64,000 nt of DNA from NCBI RefSeq assembly GCF_009830285.1, contig NZ_WUQX01000001.1, positions 3,534,501 through 3,598,500 of the forward strand, in the 5' to 3' direction. Numbering within the stretch: position 1 is the first letter of the stretch; every line of letters starts with the position of its first letter. This document shows, piece by piece, positions 43,701 through 51,576 of the stretch. Under the pieces are notes generated by a model, which saw only the letters and a list, made by a program, of their open reading frames with translations, was not told the DNA's origin and did not search any database. The position numbers were made by a program, and so were the translations under genes. This DNA is from Sporofaciens musculi (lineage in GTDB: Bacteria; Bacillota; Clostridia; Lachnospirales; Lachnospiraceae).

Positions 43701-44797
43701 GAAAGTCGATTCACACCCTCCGTACCATAGTCTACCGCCTCCTTAAGCGGTTCCTTCATATGGTCATAGATTTTAATGCCAAAGCCTTCCACCGCAGAGC
43801 CCAGAATCGTGAGACTGCCTTTCAGATTATTCTGCATGGTTTCCGCCATAGTCTGGGCTGCGCCGTCTGCATTGGCAATCGAGCTTTTCAGGGCCGTAAA
43901 ATCAGCATTGGAAGCATTGACGATTGCCAGAAGCCCTGACATACCCTCCTGCCCTGCAAGGATAGCCGCATAATGGGCCTTCTCCGCTTCCGTCAGTCCA
44001 GAAAAACTTGTTCTCAGCTCGCCCATAAGGGTATCCAGACTCTTTGTCTTTCCTTCGGAATCTGTCAGGGAGATTCCTAGTTTATCCATTGCCGCCTGCA
44101 TATCATCCGTCGGCTTCACCAGGTTTGTGAATATCTGGCGGAGTGTCGTGCCCGCCTGGCTCGCCTTAATTCCACTGTTCGCCATCAGACCAATCGCAAC
44201 CGCACAGTCATCCACGCTGAAACCAAGCGCACCGGCAACAGGGGCAACGTATTTAAACGTCTCCCCCATCATCCCTACATTGGTATTAGAATTGGAGGAA
44301 GCCTTTGCCAGCACATCGGCAAAATGTGCACTGTCCGAAGCAGACATCCCAAACGCCGTAATTGCATCGGTCACGATATCCGATACCCTTGCCAAATCCT
44401 CCCCTGAGGCGGCGGCAAGGTTCATGACCCCTTCGATACCTCCAAGCATGTCCTCTGTTTTCCAACCCGCCATCGCCATATACTCGAACGCACTGGCGGC
44501 CTGCGTTGCGCTAAACTTGGTCTTGCTTCCCATCTCTTTCGCTTTCGCCGTCAATTTGTCAAGTTCGGACCCTGTCGCGCCTGATATTGCAGACACCTTC
44601 GACATTCCGGCCTCAAAGTCAGACCCTACCTTTACCGCATATCCGGCCATGGCCGTGATTGCTGTGCCGGCAGTTCCCGCCGCAATAGCGATCCCTTTTA
44701 GCGCGCTTTTAGCAGTTCCGGAAAACTTCGCCATAGCCGATTGGGCCTTTGAGCTGTCCAATTCTGTATTAATCTTAATTGTTCCGTCTGCTGCCAC
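40778..44797 (-). CDS. tail tape measure protein
   Basis: 1339 residues. The N-terminal part matches TP901-type tape measures (KTKFSATQAASAFEYMAMAG, GLMANSGIKASQAGTTLRQI). The central region has hydrophobic segments and long Ala/Glu helices. The C-terminus has three repeats of about 38 residues around AGAGSVNP...G-x-x-F-G. Sets tail length. The largest gene here and intact, unlike its neighbours. Confidence 0.95.
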   Translation of the reverse strand: MAADGTIKINTELDSSKAQSAMAKFSGTAKSALKGIAIAAGTAGTAITAMAGYAVKVGSDFEAGMSKVSAISGATGSELDKLTAKAKEMGSKTKFSATQAASAFEYMAMAGWKTEDMLGGIEGVMNLAAASGEDLARVSDIVTDAITAFGMSASDSAHFADVLAKASSNSNTNVGMMGETFKYVAPVAGALGFSVDDCAVAIGLMANSGIKASQAGTTLRQIFTNLVKPTDDMQAAMDKLGISLTDSEGKTKSLDTLMGELRTSFSGLTEAEKAHYAAILAGQEGMSGLLAIVNASNADFTALKSSIANADGAAQTMAETMQNNLKGSLTILGSAVEGFGIKIYDHMKEPLKEAVDYGTEGVNRLSKAFDSGGLRGVVSEAGELFNEFADRVAESGDKAEKIVTPLRNVANVGSSLAKKGIKDAVKSFELLATNLDKAIPLLVSGVTAVKGYSVAKTAASVIDRLTKAYAASSVALDLFITANGTSAVATAASTGAVTLKQVAVGVLNKQLGLATAAHAAFNAVVSANPIGLAVTAIAALTAGMIAYTVVAGDAKEKTYELSDSEKKMLGSCNDLTDALNGQRTAREESVQSIDMEYDGYQKLLSELRAIADENGNVKAGYEERASYIAGELSDALGTEIELTDGVIQNYQETVGALDEVITKKKAEALCASLEEDMAAAYKNSQEALLAYKDATAVMEEKEDALADAQKHLNEVTELYGNNSGPKAMSAINEAKQAVSEAQSAFDEASAAVDGARTSLNELSAEVNNYEALMKAMQEGTTEEIEAAMNSLLSGYQAYTAEMLAASDTAKASMLEQASEMTGALSVLVTEGGQMYQAFGEEAANSAAKAVSEFQKLPDGIKEAIDSIGTEGAGAMVAALAQADLDGKLSEESKASYKAFMMGLAELPQGTQDALADAVEGAMEGLEGFDQIQDKAEEEGISFLEALREVLQINSPSKKVREIFEGVWEGASEGLDVGGAELNTKGTEVCNSFLDTLRNSGLGEALLGIGSNLMSFFGIGAYSQQENSRLAGKANADAASSGAGSVNPSGVGTRFGGMFGTGVGGTAGTLLQKGKEIADRAKAGAGSVNPTSTGGQFGTQYASGVGSMTGEANTKGETLADNAKSGAESVDSYSVGSNFGSGFAGGIRGAIGSAVSAAASLASNALAAIRAKLDIHSPSKETAKLGKWFSQGLGVGIESEEKNVEESAKSISQSALDALDLDGLTEKLRGIDIPGTMVRVNMAVENRQDAIADKVIRAHVISDRINSSYSDTSSSFCLSDADAQKIGRIFAEKAAPAMVRAMEKSGLRMEMYGEKVGSLISPVVDNRLAVANMKAGRYMR

Positions 44798-45432
44798 TAT
44801 CTCACCATCCCTGTCTCCATCTGTCTCATTCTCACGTATTCAATCCACTTACTGTTTCTGGCTTCCAGAGTCATTTTTTCTCCCGTAACCGACAAATCTG
44901 TAATCCGATACAGCTTCTTCATCTCATTCAAAAAAGCCCGATCCTTCTTCGGTAGACCAGATGTATTCACCTTCCGGTAATACATAATCTTGTGCATCTT
45001 CGTTTCCTCGTTCAGCGACTCGAACAAAGCCATAAACTGCCACCAATGCATTTCACATTCTGTCAGGTCAATTCCATACTGCTCTTTAAATGCTGCATAA
45101 ATATACGGCGCATCCTGTGCAAAAGAAAACGCAGATTCTCTTGAACTCCTGCGCTGGTATCTCTGCCTTTTGCCTTTTTCTTCTTCCGTATCTTCTTCGG
45201 GATCCCCGCAGCGGTAAAACCACAACATCTGCTTGATTGCTTCGTCTACATTGGTTGGTATCTCAGGATAATACATCTGCAAAAGCCGAATAAGACGATT
45301 GATGTCATCCGTCCCGCTGCATCGAACCCTGTCAAACTGCATCCCAATACGGAAATCATAACGAATCGGATATTCCCTTCCATCAATTATAACCGTTTCA
45401 GGAAGTGTTCCGGTGATGAAATCCTCTTTCAC
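44797..45432 (-). CDS. Gp15-type tail assembly protein
   Basis: 211 residues, matching the phage Gp15 family (IIDGREYPIRYDFRIGMQFD, WWQFMALFESLNEETKMHKI). It lies between the tape measure and the preceding small gene, the place of tail assembly chaperones. One-base overlaps on both sides. Confidence 0.85.
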   Translation of the reverse strand: MKEDFITGTLPETVIIDGREYPIRYDFRIGMQFDRVRCSGTDDINRLIRLLQMYYPEIPTNVDEAIKQMLWFYRCGDPEEDTEEEKGKRQRYQRRSSRESAFSFAQDAPYIYAAFKEQYGIDLTECEMHWWQFMALFESLNEETKMHKIMYYRKVNTSGLPKKDRAFLNEMKKLYRITDLSVTGEKMTLEARNSKWIEYVRMRQMETGMVR

Positions 45433-45791
45433 TATGCATCACCATTCTTCTCAAACTTTTCTTTCAAAACCTTTGTGCGCTGTTTCAAGATGGGGTCTAC
45501 CTGTTTTTCATATAACTCAACCAAATCCTCCCACGCATCCAGACAGGTAAGAAGATCTGTATCCTCTCCTAATACCTTCTTTGCACTTCCAGGGCCAAAG
45601 ATATCATCCAGGAAACCAATTACAGCATTACATTCCATCTCAATCCCGTCTGCCCCACTTGCACATTCCGATGCCTTGTTGGCCGCCTCAATCACTTTTT
45701 TCAGCCCGCCATCATATTTCCTTGCTACTTTGTGGTTTAACAAAGCTGCGCTCAGCTTTACCCCCAGAATCTCTACTGTCACTTGCTTCAC
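45432..45791 (-). CDS. tail assembly chaperone-like protein
   Basis: 119 residues, acidic and helical (GLKKVIEAANKASECASGAD). The position between major tail protein and Gp15 fits the first tail chaperone of siphophages. Its stop overlaps the start of the next gene. Confidence 0.75.
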   Translation of the reverse strand: MKQVTVEILGVKLSAALLNHKVARKYDGGLKKVIEAANKASECASGADGIEMECNAVIGFLDDIFGPGSAKKVLGEDTDLLTCLDAWEDLVELYEKQVDPILKQRTKVLKEKFEKNGDA

Positions 45792-45806
45792 GGCTGTTCC
45801 TCCATT

Positions 45807-46358
45807 CTACTTTGTGGATTTTTGTGTTGTTTCACTAGCTACCTGCGCCGCTGCTTCCGCCTCATAGGTATATTCCGTTGGATTGGAACCAATCTTCTTA
45901 AATTCAATATCTACGGCGGATGATTCTCCCGCATTTCCAGATCCGTCAGAGTTCACAATAACAGATACCTGGCCGCGCTCTCCTTTTCCGTTCAGGATAT
46001 TAAAATAGATATAATTAACGACAACATTGTTACCAGTACCATACTTCATCTTGTGGGACAGACAGAAATCCTGTGCAGGGTCTCCTGCATACCGATCCCC
46101 TGTCACCGAGAAGGAACGCTGTGTCCCTGTCTTCATGGTGTTCTGCCCAGAACGGATGTACTGCTTATCCTGCGTTACCGGATTCATTTGGGAATCCAAA
46201 CCCGCAATCCCCATCTCCACGACCACATAATCCCCATCATTTGTAGCCGCACCTTTTCCCATACTTGTATCAATAGCAAACACATAGTCGTCATTCGTCA
46301 CCCAACCTTCATAGTTCGGCTCCACTTTCCGTTCTTGCATTAATTCGCTAACCTTCAT
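45807..46358 (-). CDS. major tail tube protein
   Basis: 183 residues, beta-rich: DDYVFAIDTSMGKGAATNDG, RSFSVTGDRYAGDPAQDFCL and FNILNGKGERGQVSVIVNSD. Size and position fit the tail tube subunit. Confidence 0.85.
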   Translation of the reverse strand: MKVSELMQERKVEPNYEGWVTNDDYVFAIDTSMGKGAATNDGDYVVVEMGIAGLDSQMNPVTQDKQYIRSGQNTMKTGTQRSFSVTGDRYAGDPAQDFCLSHKMKYGTGNNVVVNYIYFNILNGKGERGQVSVIVNSDGSGNAGESSAVDIEFKKIGSNPTEYTYEAEAAAQVASETTQKSTK

Positions 46359-46363
46359 TATCT

Positions 46364-46795
46364 CTACTCCTTTTCAAAATAAAGAACCCTGCACTGGATC
46401 ATGTATTGGGCAGTCATATTCTCCCAATCCACGGTTGCAAGGTTCGGCATGTTCTGTAAATTTTCAATTTTCTTTACCTGACATTTTTTACCAAAGTCAG
46501 GGAAATTCCTCTTTTTGTTCTGTTCTTCAATCCAGTCCATAAACTGCTGTGCAAGGTTCATTGCCTGCATATTCAGGTCATCCGTCTCCGTGGAGTAGTG
46601 CCAGGTCAGCAGTATAGAAAAGACATATTCCTTATCCGCAGCGCGCAGGAACTTCTTCACAATCTTTCCGGAATAATTCGTCAAAAAAGATACAGAATCC
46701 GGAGAGTCGTTGGCAAAATTAAAAGAGGTTAAAGAGCCAACCAGTTCCGCTACCTTTTCTTCGACATATGCCTTCATAACCTCATGCTTTGTCAT
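46364..46795 (-). CDS. tail terminator / minor capsid protein
   Basis: 143 residues, MTKHEVMKAYVEEKVAELVG..., with a C-terminal part VDWENMTAQYMIQCRVLYFE typical of tail-completion proteins in this gene order. Overlaps the next gene by 4 bases. Confidence 0.75.
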   Translation of the reverse strand: MTKHEVMKAYVEEKVAELVGSLTSFNFANDSPDSVSFLTNYSGKIVKKFLRAADKEYVFSILLTWHYSTETDDLNMQAMNLAQQFMDWIEEQNKKRNFPDFGKKCQVKKIENLQNMPNLATVDWENMTAQYMIQCRVLYFEKE

Positions 46796-47214
46796 CTTCC
46801 TACTCCATTCACAAATTTTTGTACTGCGCTTGTGTAATCACCCATCCGTGCGGCCTTCATTGCCTTATCCCATTCAGATGTTGCCAAAGGATGCCTTGAT
46901 TTGTTGTATTTTAAAGACTTTCCTGTCGTAACTTTACTCTCGCCGACCTTCGCCCAAGGGCTGCCCGTAAGTCTGGATACCATTAGAACTCCCTTATACT
47001 GATATTTTGCATAGGGAGAAAGATAATGTACAACACCGCTTCCATTCTTAACATAAGTACGGACGTTCTGGGATAATCCCATGTTCAAGGCTGGCACATA
47101 GGGATTCATTAAGCGCTTTGCTTCATTCGCCATAAAAAGCTGCGTGCGGTCCCCTCCTAAGGCTTCCTTTGCGATTTGCGGAATCATCTTGTTCCACCTG
47201 AACTCTACACCCAT
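46792..47214 (-). CDS. minor capsid / head-tail joining protein
   Basis: 140 residues. Family segments are RLMNPYVPALNMGLSQNVRT, YLSPYAKYQYKGVLMVSRLT and HPLATSEWDKAMKAARMGDY, matching phage minor capsid 2-type proteins. Basic. Confidence 0.8.
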   Translation of the reverse strand: MGVEFRWNKMIPQIAKEALGGDRTQLFMANEAKRLMNPYVPALNMGLSQNVRTYVKNGSGVVHYLSPYAKYQYKGVLMVSRLTGSPWAKVGESKVTTGKSLKYNKSRHPLATSEWDKAMKAARMGDYTSAVQKFVNGVGR

Positions 47215-47219
47215 TCTGT

Positions 47220-47654
47220 TTAACCCCCTAACCTGTAATGCTTCGCCCTCAGATGTGATGTATTGTCAGAAAACGCTGTCACTACAAATGAATCCGGCTT
47301 ATATCTGGCCAACACTTGTGATGCCGTATCGGGAGAACTGCCAGTTATATCGGCTTCACATTCTCCCCTGATTACGATATCATTCTGACTACAGGTAAAA
47401 TACCTTTTGCGTTCTTCTTCAGATAAACAAATCCATTCACGGTATGGCACATAATGAGCCGATACAGGTATCCTCACCGTATAGGTATTATCCATCATGG
47501 GATTCTTCTGGGCATATTCTGTCCGTCTAATCACACTCTTATAAAAGCAGTTATGAAGTGCCGTTTTCTGCCAAATATCCGCCTTACTCTCTGGATTGTC
47601 TGCTGCCCGAAAGCAATTATAGATTGTGATTGTCTGATTATAGTTCGGATTCAT
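47220..47654 (-). CDS. head-tail adaptor-like protein
   Basis: 144 residues from MNPNYNQTITIYNCFRAADN. Beta-rich, with SVIRRTEYAQKNPMMDNTYT and RIPVSAHYVPY. A longer upstream start is possible but has no ribosome site. Minor capsid by position. Confidence 0.7.
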   Translation of the reverse strand: MNPNYNQTITIYNCFRAADNPESKADIWQKTALHNCFYKSVIRRTEYAQKNPMMDNTYTVRIPVSAHYVPYREWICLSEEERKRYFTCSQNDIVIRGECEADITGSSPDTASQVLARYKPDSFVVTAFSDNTSHLRAKHYRLGG

Positions 47655-47656
47655 GG

Positions 47657-48034
47657 TTACACCCCACAATACATTAAATCTGTATTCGCCAGCCATTTTC
47701 TTGTAATCTGTCCGATACTCTTTTGTACCTGCTTTTCTGACAAATCTTCCGTCTTATAGGTTCCTGTCTCACCGTCGTTTCCATAACTTTGCAGTATCAT
47801 CCCGCTTTCATCCTTGACCGATTCTACAAAATACAGCTTCTCGGCAATCTCACAGCAGCACATCTGTACTGCCTCTGGGATTTCCTCCATGCTGTCAACC
47901 CGTTCAAATGTACGCTGCCTGATCTCACCCGCTGCCAGCATGGCCCAATAAGGAAATGTTTCATCTGGTATAGTTGGCTTTCTTCCAAGCAGATACCCAG
48001 AATGATAAAATTCCAAATCCGCATATATCTTCAT
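47657..48034 (-). CDS. head-tail connector (gp6-like)
   Basis: 125 residues from MKIYADLEFYHSGYLLGRKP, ATG behind AGGGGAG. Helical, with CCCEIAEKLYFVESVKDESG. Follows the capsid genes as connector proteins do. Confidence 0.75.
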   Translation of the reverse strand: MKIYADLEFYHSGYLLGRKPTIPDETFPYWAMLAAGEIRQRTFERVDSMEEIPEAVQMCCCEIAEKLYFVESVKDESGMILQSYGNDGETGTYKTEDLSEKQVQKSIGQITRKWLANTDLMYCGV

Positions 48035-48036
48035 TG

Positions 48037-48180
48037 CTACTCCCCTTCCTGCCAAGCAAGAAATTCATTGATTATATCTGCTTTTTTTGTCTTAGTAATG
48101 GCATAGCCCAGAGTGGCAGCCAAAGACCGAATCTGGGAAATGGTCATTCCTTCTAGGTCTCTGGCTGTGTATGATTTCAC
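48037..48180 (-). CDS. small SAP-like phage protein
   Basis: 47 residues from a GTG at 48178-48180: KSYTARDLEGMTISQIRSLA then ATLGYAITKTKKADIINEFL. The L-x-x-L-x-I-T-K-T-K-K-A-D-I-I pattern is like a SAP/Rho-N helix-extended-helix. A CTG four codons upstream, behind AGGG, is an alternative start. Confidence 0.6.
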   Translation of the reverse strand: MKSYTARDLEGMTISQIRSLAATLGYAITKTKKADIINEFLAWQEGE

Positions 48181-48200
48181 CTTTGCGTCCAGACTACGCC

Positions 48201-49115
48201 CTATTCTTCCCCCGACTGTTCACCGGTTTCACTTTCCGTCGTTGTGGTGCCTCCGCACCTTTTTATAACAGCATAATTCTTGTCACCCAGTCGATATCCG
48301 GAACAAATCTCTACCTGCGCCAGTGTCCCGTTGAAATTCTCAGAATCTTTAAGCCTCGCCATATCCAGAAGATCGACGATATGAAGCCCTCTCCAATCAT
48401 ACATGATATACTCGACTTTAGATAAATCCTCTGTCTGGAGAGTTCCTGTATAATCGTAATACTTCGCCGCGGTGGAAAGGTCAAGCATGTTGCACTCTAC
48501 CCAAAGCATCCCCAGGTAGTATCCCATCTGTCCGGTACGGATGATTTCATCGTTCTTTAAAGGTGTAAACTTATCGCCGGCTGACTCAAGCATGGTACTG
48601 TACGTCTCCACAGAGGCAAGGACAACATTGGCAGACGCTTTCTGCTTACGGATACTTTTTCTCCCCTCGATGATCTTGCTGATGATATTACTCTTTGTAA
48701 TCGCTTCGGTATCTGCCATTGCCGTTCCTTCGTGTACCAGACATGCCAGTCCTGACATCTGCCAGCCTTCCCTACATACCTGTGTGGACTGTGCCAGATG
48801 AGCGTCCGCCATATCATAGGGTACTGCCCCCGCCTGGACATTATAAATCTTCGTAGACTCCTGCTGCAAATTGTTTAACAGCAAGGGAATCAGGTCGTTA
48901 CTTGCCTCGCCATGCTCAAAATCAGACGCTGGCTTCTTAGGAGCTTTCGCAGCCTTTGCCGCCAGCCTGAATATTTTCACGGCCCCCGCCCCTTCTGCTT
49001 CTCCCTGATGCTGATCGCTGAACGTCAGCCCTGGCTGAAAGATTGCATCAAAATAAAAATTGGGTTCGATAATCGGGCTATACTTTTCACTCACGTTATA
49101 TCCGCCATATTCCAT
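48201..49115 (-). CDS. major capsid protein
   Basis: 304 residues. MEYGGYNVSEKYSPIIEPNF, LACLVHEGTAMADTEAITKS, then VVLASVETYSTMLESAGDKF and a Gly/Thr-rich acidic tail. Follows the GP20 scaffold gene, the standard position. Confidence 0.85.
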   Translation of the reverse strand: MEYGGYNVSEKYSPIIEPNFYFDAIFQPGLTFSDQHQGEAEGAGAVKIFRLAAKAAKAPKKPASDFEHGEASNDLIPLLLNNLQQESTKIYNVQAGAVPYDMADAHLAQSTQVCREGWQMSGLACLVHEGTAMADTEAITKSNIISKIIEGRKSIRKQKASANVVLASVETYSTMLESAGDKFTPLKNDEIIRTGQMGYYLGMLWVECNMLDLSTAAKYYDYTGTLQTEDLSKVEYIMYDWRGLHIVDLLDMARLKDSENFNGTLAQVEICSGYRLGDKNYAVIKRCGGTTTTESETGEQSGEE

Positions 49116-49130
49116 AATTTTTCTTCTCCT

Positions 49131-49760
49131 TTATTTCTTTGAATACTTGTTATTTCCATACTTCTTCTTAAGATAAGCTTCTTCTTCTGACCTTGTTGTC
49201 GGTTTATAGGTGTGGCTGGTCGCACGGGTGAAAACCTTCTTTGGTTCTTCTGTCTGTACTTCTGCCTCAAACTCATCCGGATACTGCTCACGGACTTTCT
49301 TCATGTAGTCATCAGCACCGGCAAACTTCCCGTCTTTAAATTCCATGTTCTGTGACAGAAACTCCTGCAGGATTGTTTTTCTTGACAGGGGAGACTTAAT
49401 CTTCTGGCCATCCAGATACCTTTCTGCCGCAAATGTTCTTTCCTGGCTGGCAAGCTGCGCCTGAAGCTTCTTTGTATCCTCCGTGTACTTTGTTTCCCAG
49501 TCTTTGGCTGACTGCTTGATTCCGTCGATATCCATATCTTTGTATGACTTAATAACACCGTTGGCGTCCTCCAGTTGCTTCTTATATCCTGCGGATTCTG
49601 TTTGCAGGCGGGTGTAATTCTCCTTACCTACATAAGCACCCTCCGACAAGTCCACATATCTGACCGGATTATCCTTTCTGTCGCTGGTGTTGTTAATCTC
49701 CGTCAGTTTCGCCTCTACCTGTGAAAATAGTTCTTCTCCTAATGCTTCCCTTAACTCCAT
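49131..49760 (-). CDS. GP20-type scaffold protein
   Basis: 209 residues. Central coiled coil (YKKQLEDANGVIKSYKDMDI, WETKYT...KLQAQLASQERT) and a charged C-terminus. Matches phage minor structural GP20 proteins, which act as assembly scaffolds. Confidence 0.85.
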   Translation of the reverse strand: MELREALGEELFSQVEAKLTEINNTSDRKDNPVRYVDLSEGAYVGKENYTRLQTESAGYKKQLEDANGVIKSYKDMDIDGIKQSAKDWETKYTEDTKKLQAQLASQERTFAAERYLDGQKIKSPLSRKTILQEFLSQNMEFKDGKFAGADDYMKKVREQYPDEFEAEVQTEEPKKVFTRATSHTYKPTTRSEEEAYLKKKYGNNKYSKK

Positions 49761-50182
49761 ATGTGTTCTCCTTTCCCATGTTTCGCCTGCGTTTTTATAG
49801 CCGGTGTCTTCCGGAGGCTGTGCAGTTTAAACGCCATGTCGGGCGTAATCGGGGCAGTTTAAACGCCGTAACCGTTTTGGGCGGAAAATAGCATTTCGTC
49901 CCTACAATGCTTGTTGCTGTTTGACGGACAGTTCAGAGGTATCTTTATCACCTCCTCCTTGATTTTTCTATTAGAAAACACCACCCCTTTCTCAGTGGCG
50001 CTCATGCATAAGGCACAGCATTTCGCCATACCTTCCGGTTATCCTGGGGATGTCAGAACCATACCCTGACAGGACTTCTCCCCGTATTTAATTTACTTCA
50101 TAATTGTATCTCCTTAAAAATGGGTATAAGAAAACCACCGGCCGAACGACTGGTGGCTTTGCGCTCATTCTATATTTAATCT
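49761..50182. other. intergenic region between scaffold and lipoprotein genes
   Basis: No gene seen. GCAGTTTAAACGCC occurs twice as a direct repeat (49823-49836 and 49855-49868). A CCACC/GGTGG hairpin near 50136-50157 follows the lipoprotein stop on the minus strand and may terminate it. Confidence 0.45.
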
Positions 50183-51019
50183 TTACTGTGCCGCAATGTC
50201 AATCGTAAATGGTGCAAATTCTAATTCCCAATTATCGCTAAATCCTTCCGCATAAATCTGGAAACTTGCAGAACTATCAATTACAGGAAAAACAATTATT
50301 CCAGATGATGACGCATTAGGTAATATATCCGAAGCCAACTCTGCATAAGCCCCCTCAAATGACGATATAGACGCCATATCTTGTTCAATCTGCTGCCCAT
50401 TCTGGATAATCTTCATACTGTAGGTAGACATACAGAACTTGTCAACGGAACTGTTTGTCTCTGTCATATAGATCCTTGTTTCATTTTCCGCAAATTCAAT
50501 CTTATCGACTTTCAAGGAAATTCCATTTTGCTCTGAAATGGCGTTTTCTGGTGTTAGCTCTTTTATAGTCGGTGTTACAGCTTCAATATAGGACATTACC
50601 TCAATCTTATCAGCTTTAATTAATGGTGCCGTAACAATCCCGCCCATCATGTTTTCTCCCTCAAATGTACCCTCTATTCTTCCGTCTACTTTTATATAAT
50701 TATTTGTACTAAAAGATTCACTCCCCGAATAATGTATAATAAAATTATTCTGGGCGTTTTGCGGATCATGCCATGCCTGAAGTGCAGTAGTGCCTTCCGA
50801 CTTTTCTGGCTCCACAAATATTTGGCCCGTCAAAACTACATATTTCCCTTTGAAACTGTCTGGATTTGTAAATAATTCTGCAATCTGGCTTTCTTCAATA
50901 TACTCCTTCGTTTTCTCTTTTTTCTTTTGCTTTTCCTCTGTCTCTGAGTTACCTCCACACCCTGCTAACAACCCGCAGCACAAACAAGCTGCCAGCAACA
51001 TACTCAACACTCTTTTCAT
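50183..51019 (-). CDS. secreted lipoprotein cargo gene (moron) with OB-like domain
   Basis: 278 residues. Signal peptide with lipobox LLAGC (Cys21), a charged linker, then FTNPDSFKGKYVVLTGQIFV and FIIHYSGSESFSTNNYIKVD, an OB-type (tRNA_anti-like) pattern. The C-terminal half is a second beta domain. It interrupts the head gene cluster with its own flanking non-coding DNA, so it is probably a lysogenic conversion or superinfection-exclusion gene. Confidence 0.7.
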   Translation of the reverse strand: MKRVLSMLLAACLCCGLLAGCGGNSETEEKQKKKEKTKEYIEESQIAELFTNPDSFKGKYVVLTGQIFVEPEKSEGTTALQAWHDPQNAQNNFIIHYSGSESFSTNNYIKVDGRIEGTFEGENMMGGIVTAPLIKADKIEVMSYIEAVTPTIKELTPENAISEQNGISLKVDKIEFAENETRIYMTETNSSVDKFCMSTYSMKIIQNGQQIEQDMASISSFEGAYAELASDILPNASSSGIIVFPVIDSSASFQIYAEGFSDNWELEFAPFTIDIAAQ

Positions 51020-51129
51020 CCGTATCCTCCAATGTCCCCGACCTTACACTGAAACCTGCTTAGATTATACAGTCTACGCAAAAGAAAAGCAACAAAATGC
51101 CACTCATTCCGTAAAATGGGTGGCATTAG

Positions 51130-51284
51130 TTAATATTTAAATTTCTCGCAGTTATCGCATATAAAGCAATGCGTTGTCTCACATGCACCCACAGGCTCCA
51201 ACAGACCGCTTTGCATATTGGACACGTAACACGTTCTCCTTCTCTCAACTTCTTCACCATGTCATTGAATTCATAAGGATCCAT
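51130..51284 (-). CDS. zinc-ribbon small protein, one base missing
   Basis: ATG at 51284 behind GGAGGTG gives MDPYEFNDMVKKLREGERVT then CPICKA. Restoring one G (GCGG to GCGGG) continues GLLEPVGACETTHCFICDNC and a stop at 51130, 51 residues with two CxxC knuckles. Probably a phage zinc-binding protein. Confidence 0.6.
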
Positions 51285-51330
51285 TCAATATCACCTCCAT
51301 GGGTATTCTGGATAAAGCCTTCTGACTTTC

Positions 51331-51576
51331 TTAATTATAATACTCCAATCCTTGCGGTATCTCTCCTTCTGTTTTCATATTCTTCGGTATCTGCATCCTT
51401 GAAACATGAAAAGCCTTTTTGCAATTATTGCACCAGATATCCATATATCCATTTCTATTTTCAGGTATTACTACAGAGCATTTGTAATCTGTATTTGTAC
51501 TTCCACAAAACGGACACGCCCCTACGCTTCCCTGATCCGATATACTTTTAAGGCTGTCAATCCACTTCTCTGTCAT
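51331..51576 (-). CDS. zinc-ribbon phage protein
   Basis: 81 residues. CPFCGSTNTDYKCSVVIPEN and DIWCNNCKKAFHVSR give a four-cysteine zinc ribbon. It shares a stop-start boundary with the minor capsid gene. Confidence 0.75.
   Translation of the reverse strand: MTEKWIDSLKSISDQGSVGACPFCGSTNTDYKCSVVIPENRNGYMDIWCNNCKKAFHVSRMQIPKNMKTEGEIPQGLEYYN

Noticed and set aside
41024..44888. Long plus-strand ORFs (up to 253 codons) opposite the tape measure gene
   Set aside because: They mirror the Ala/Ser-rich codons of the tape measure on the other strand, lack ribosome sites and have low-complexity products.
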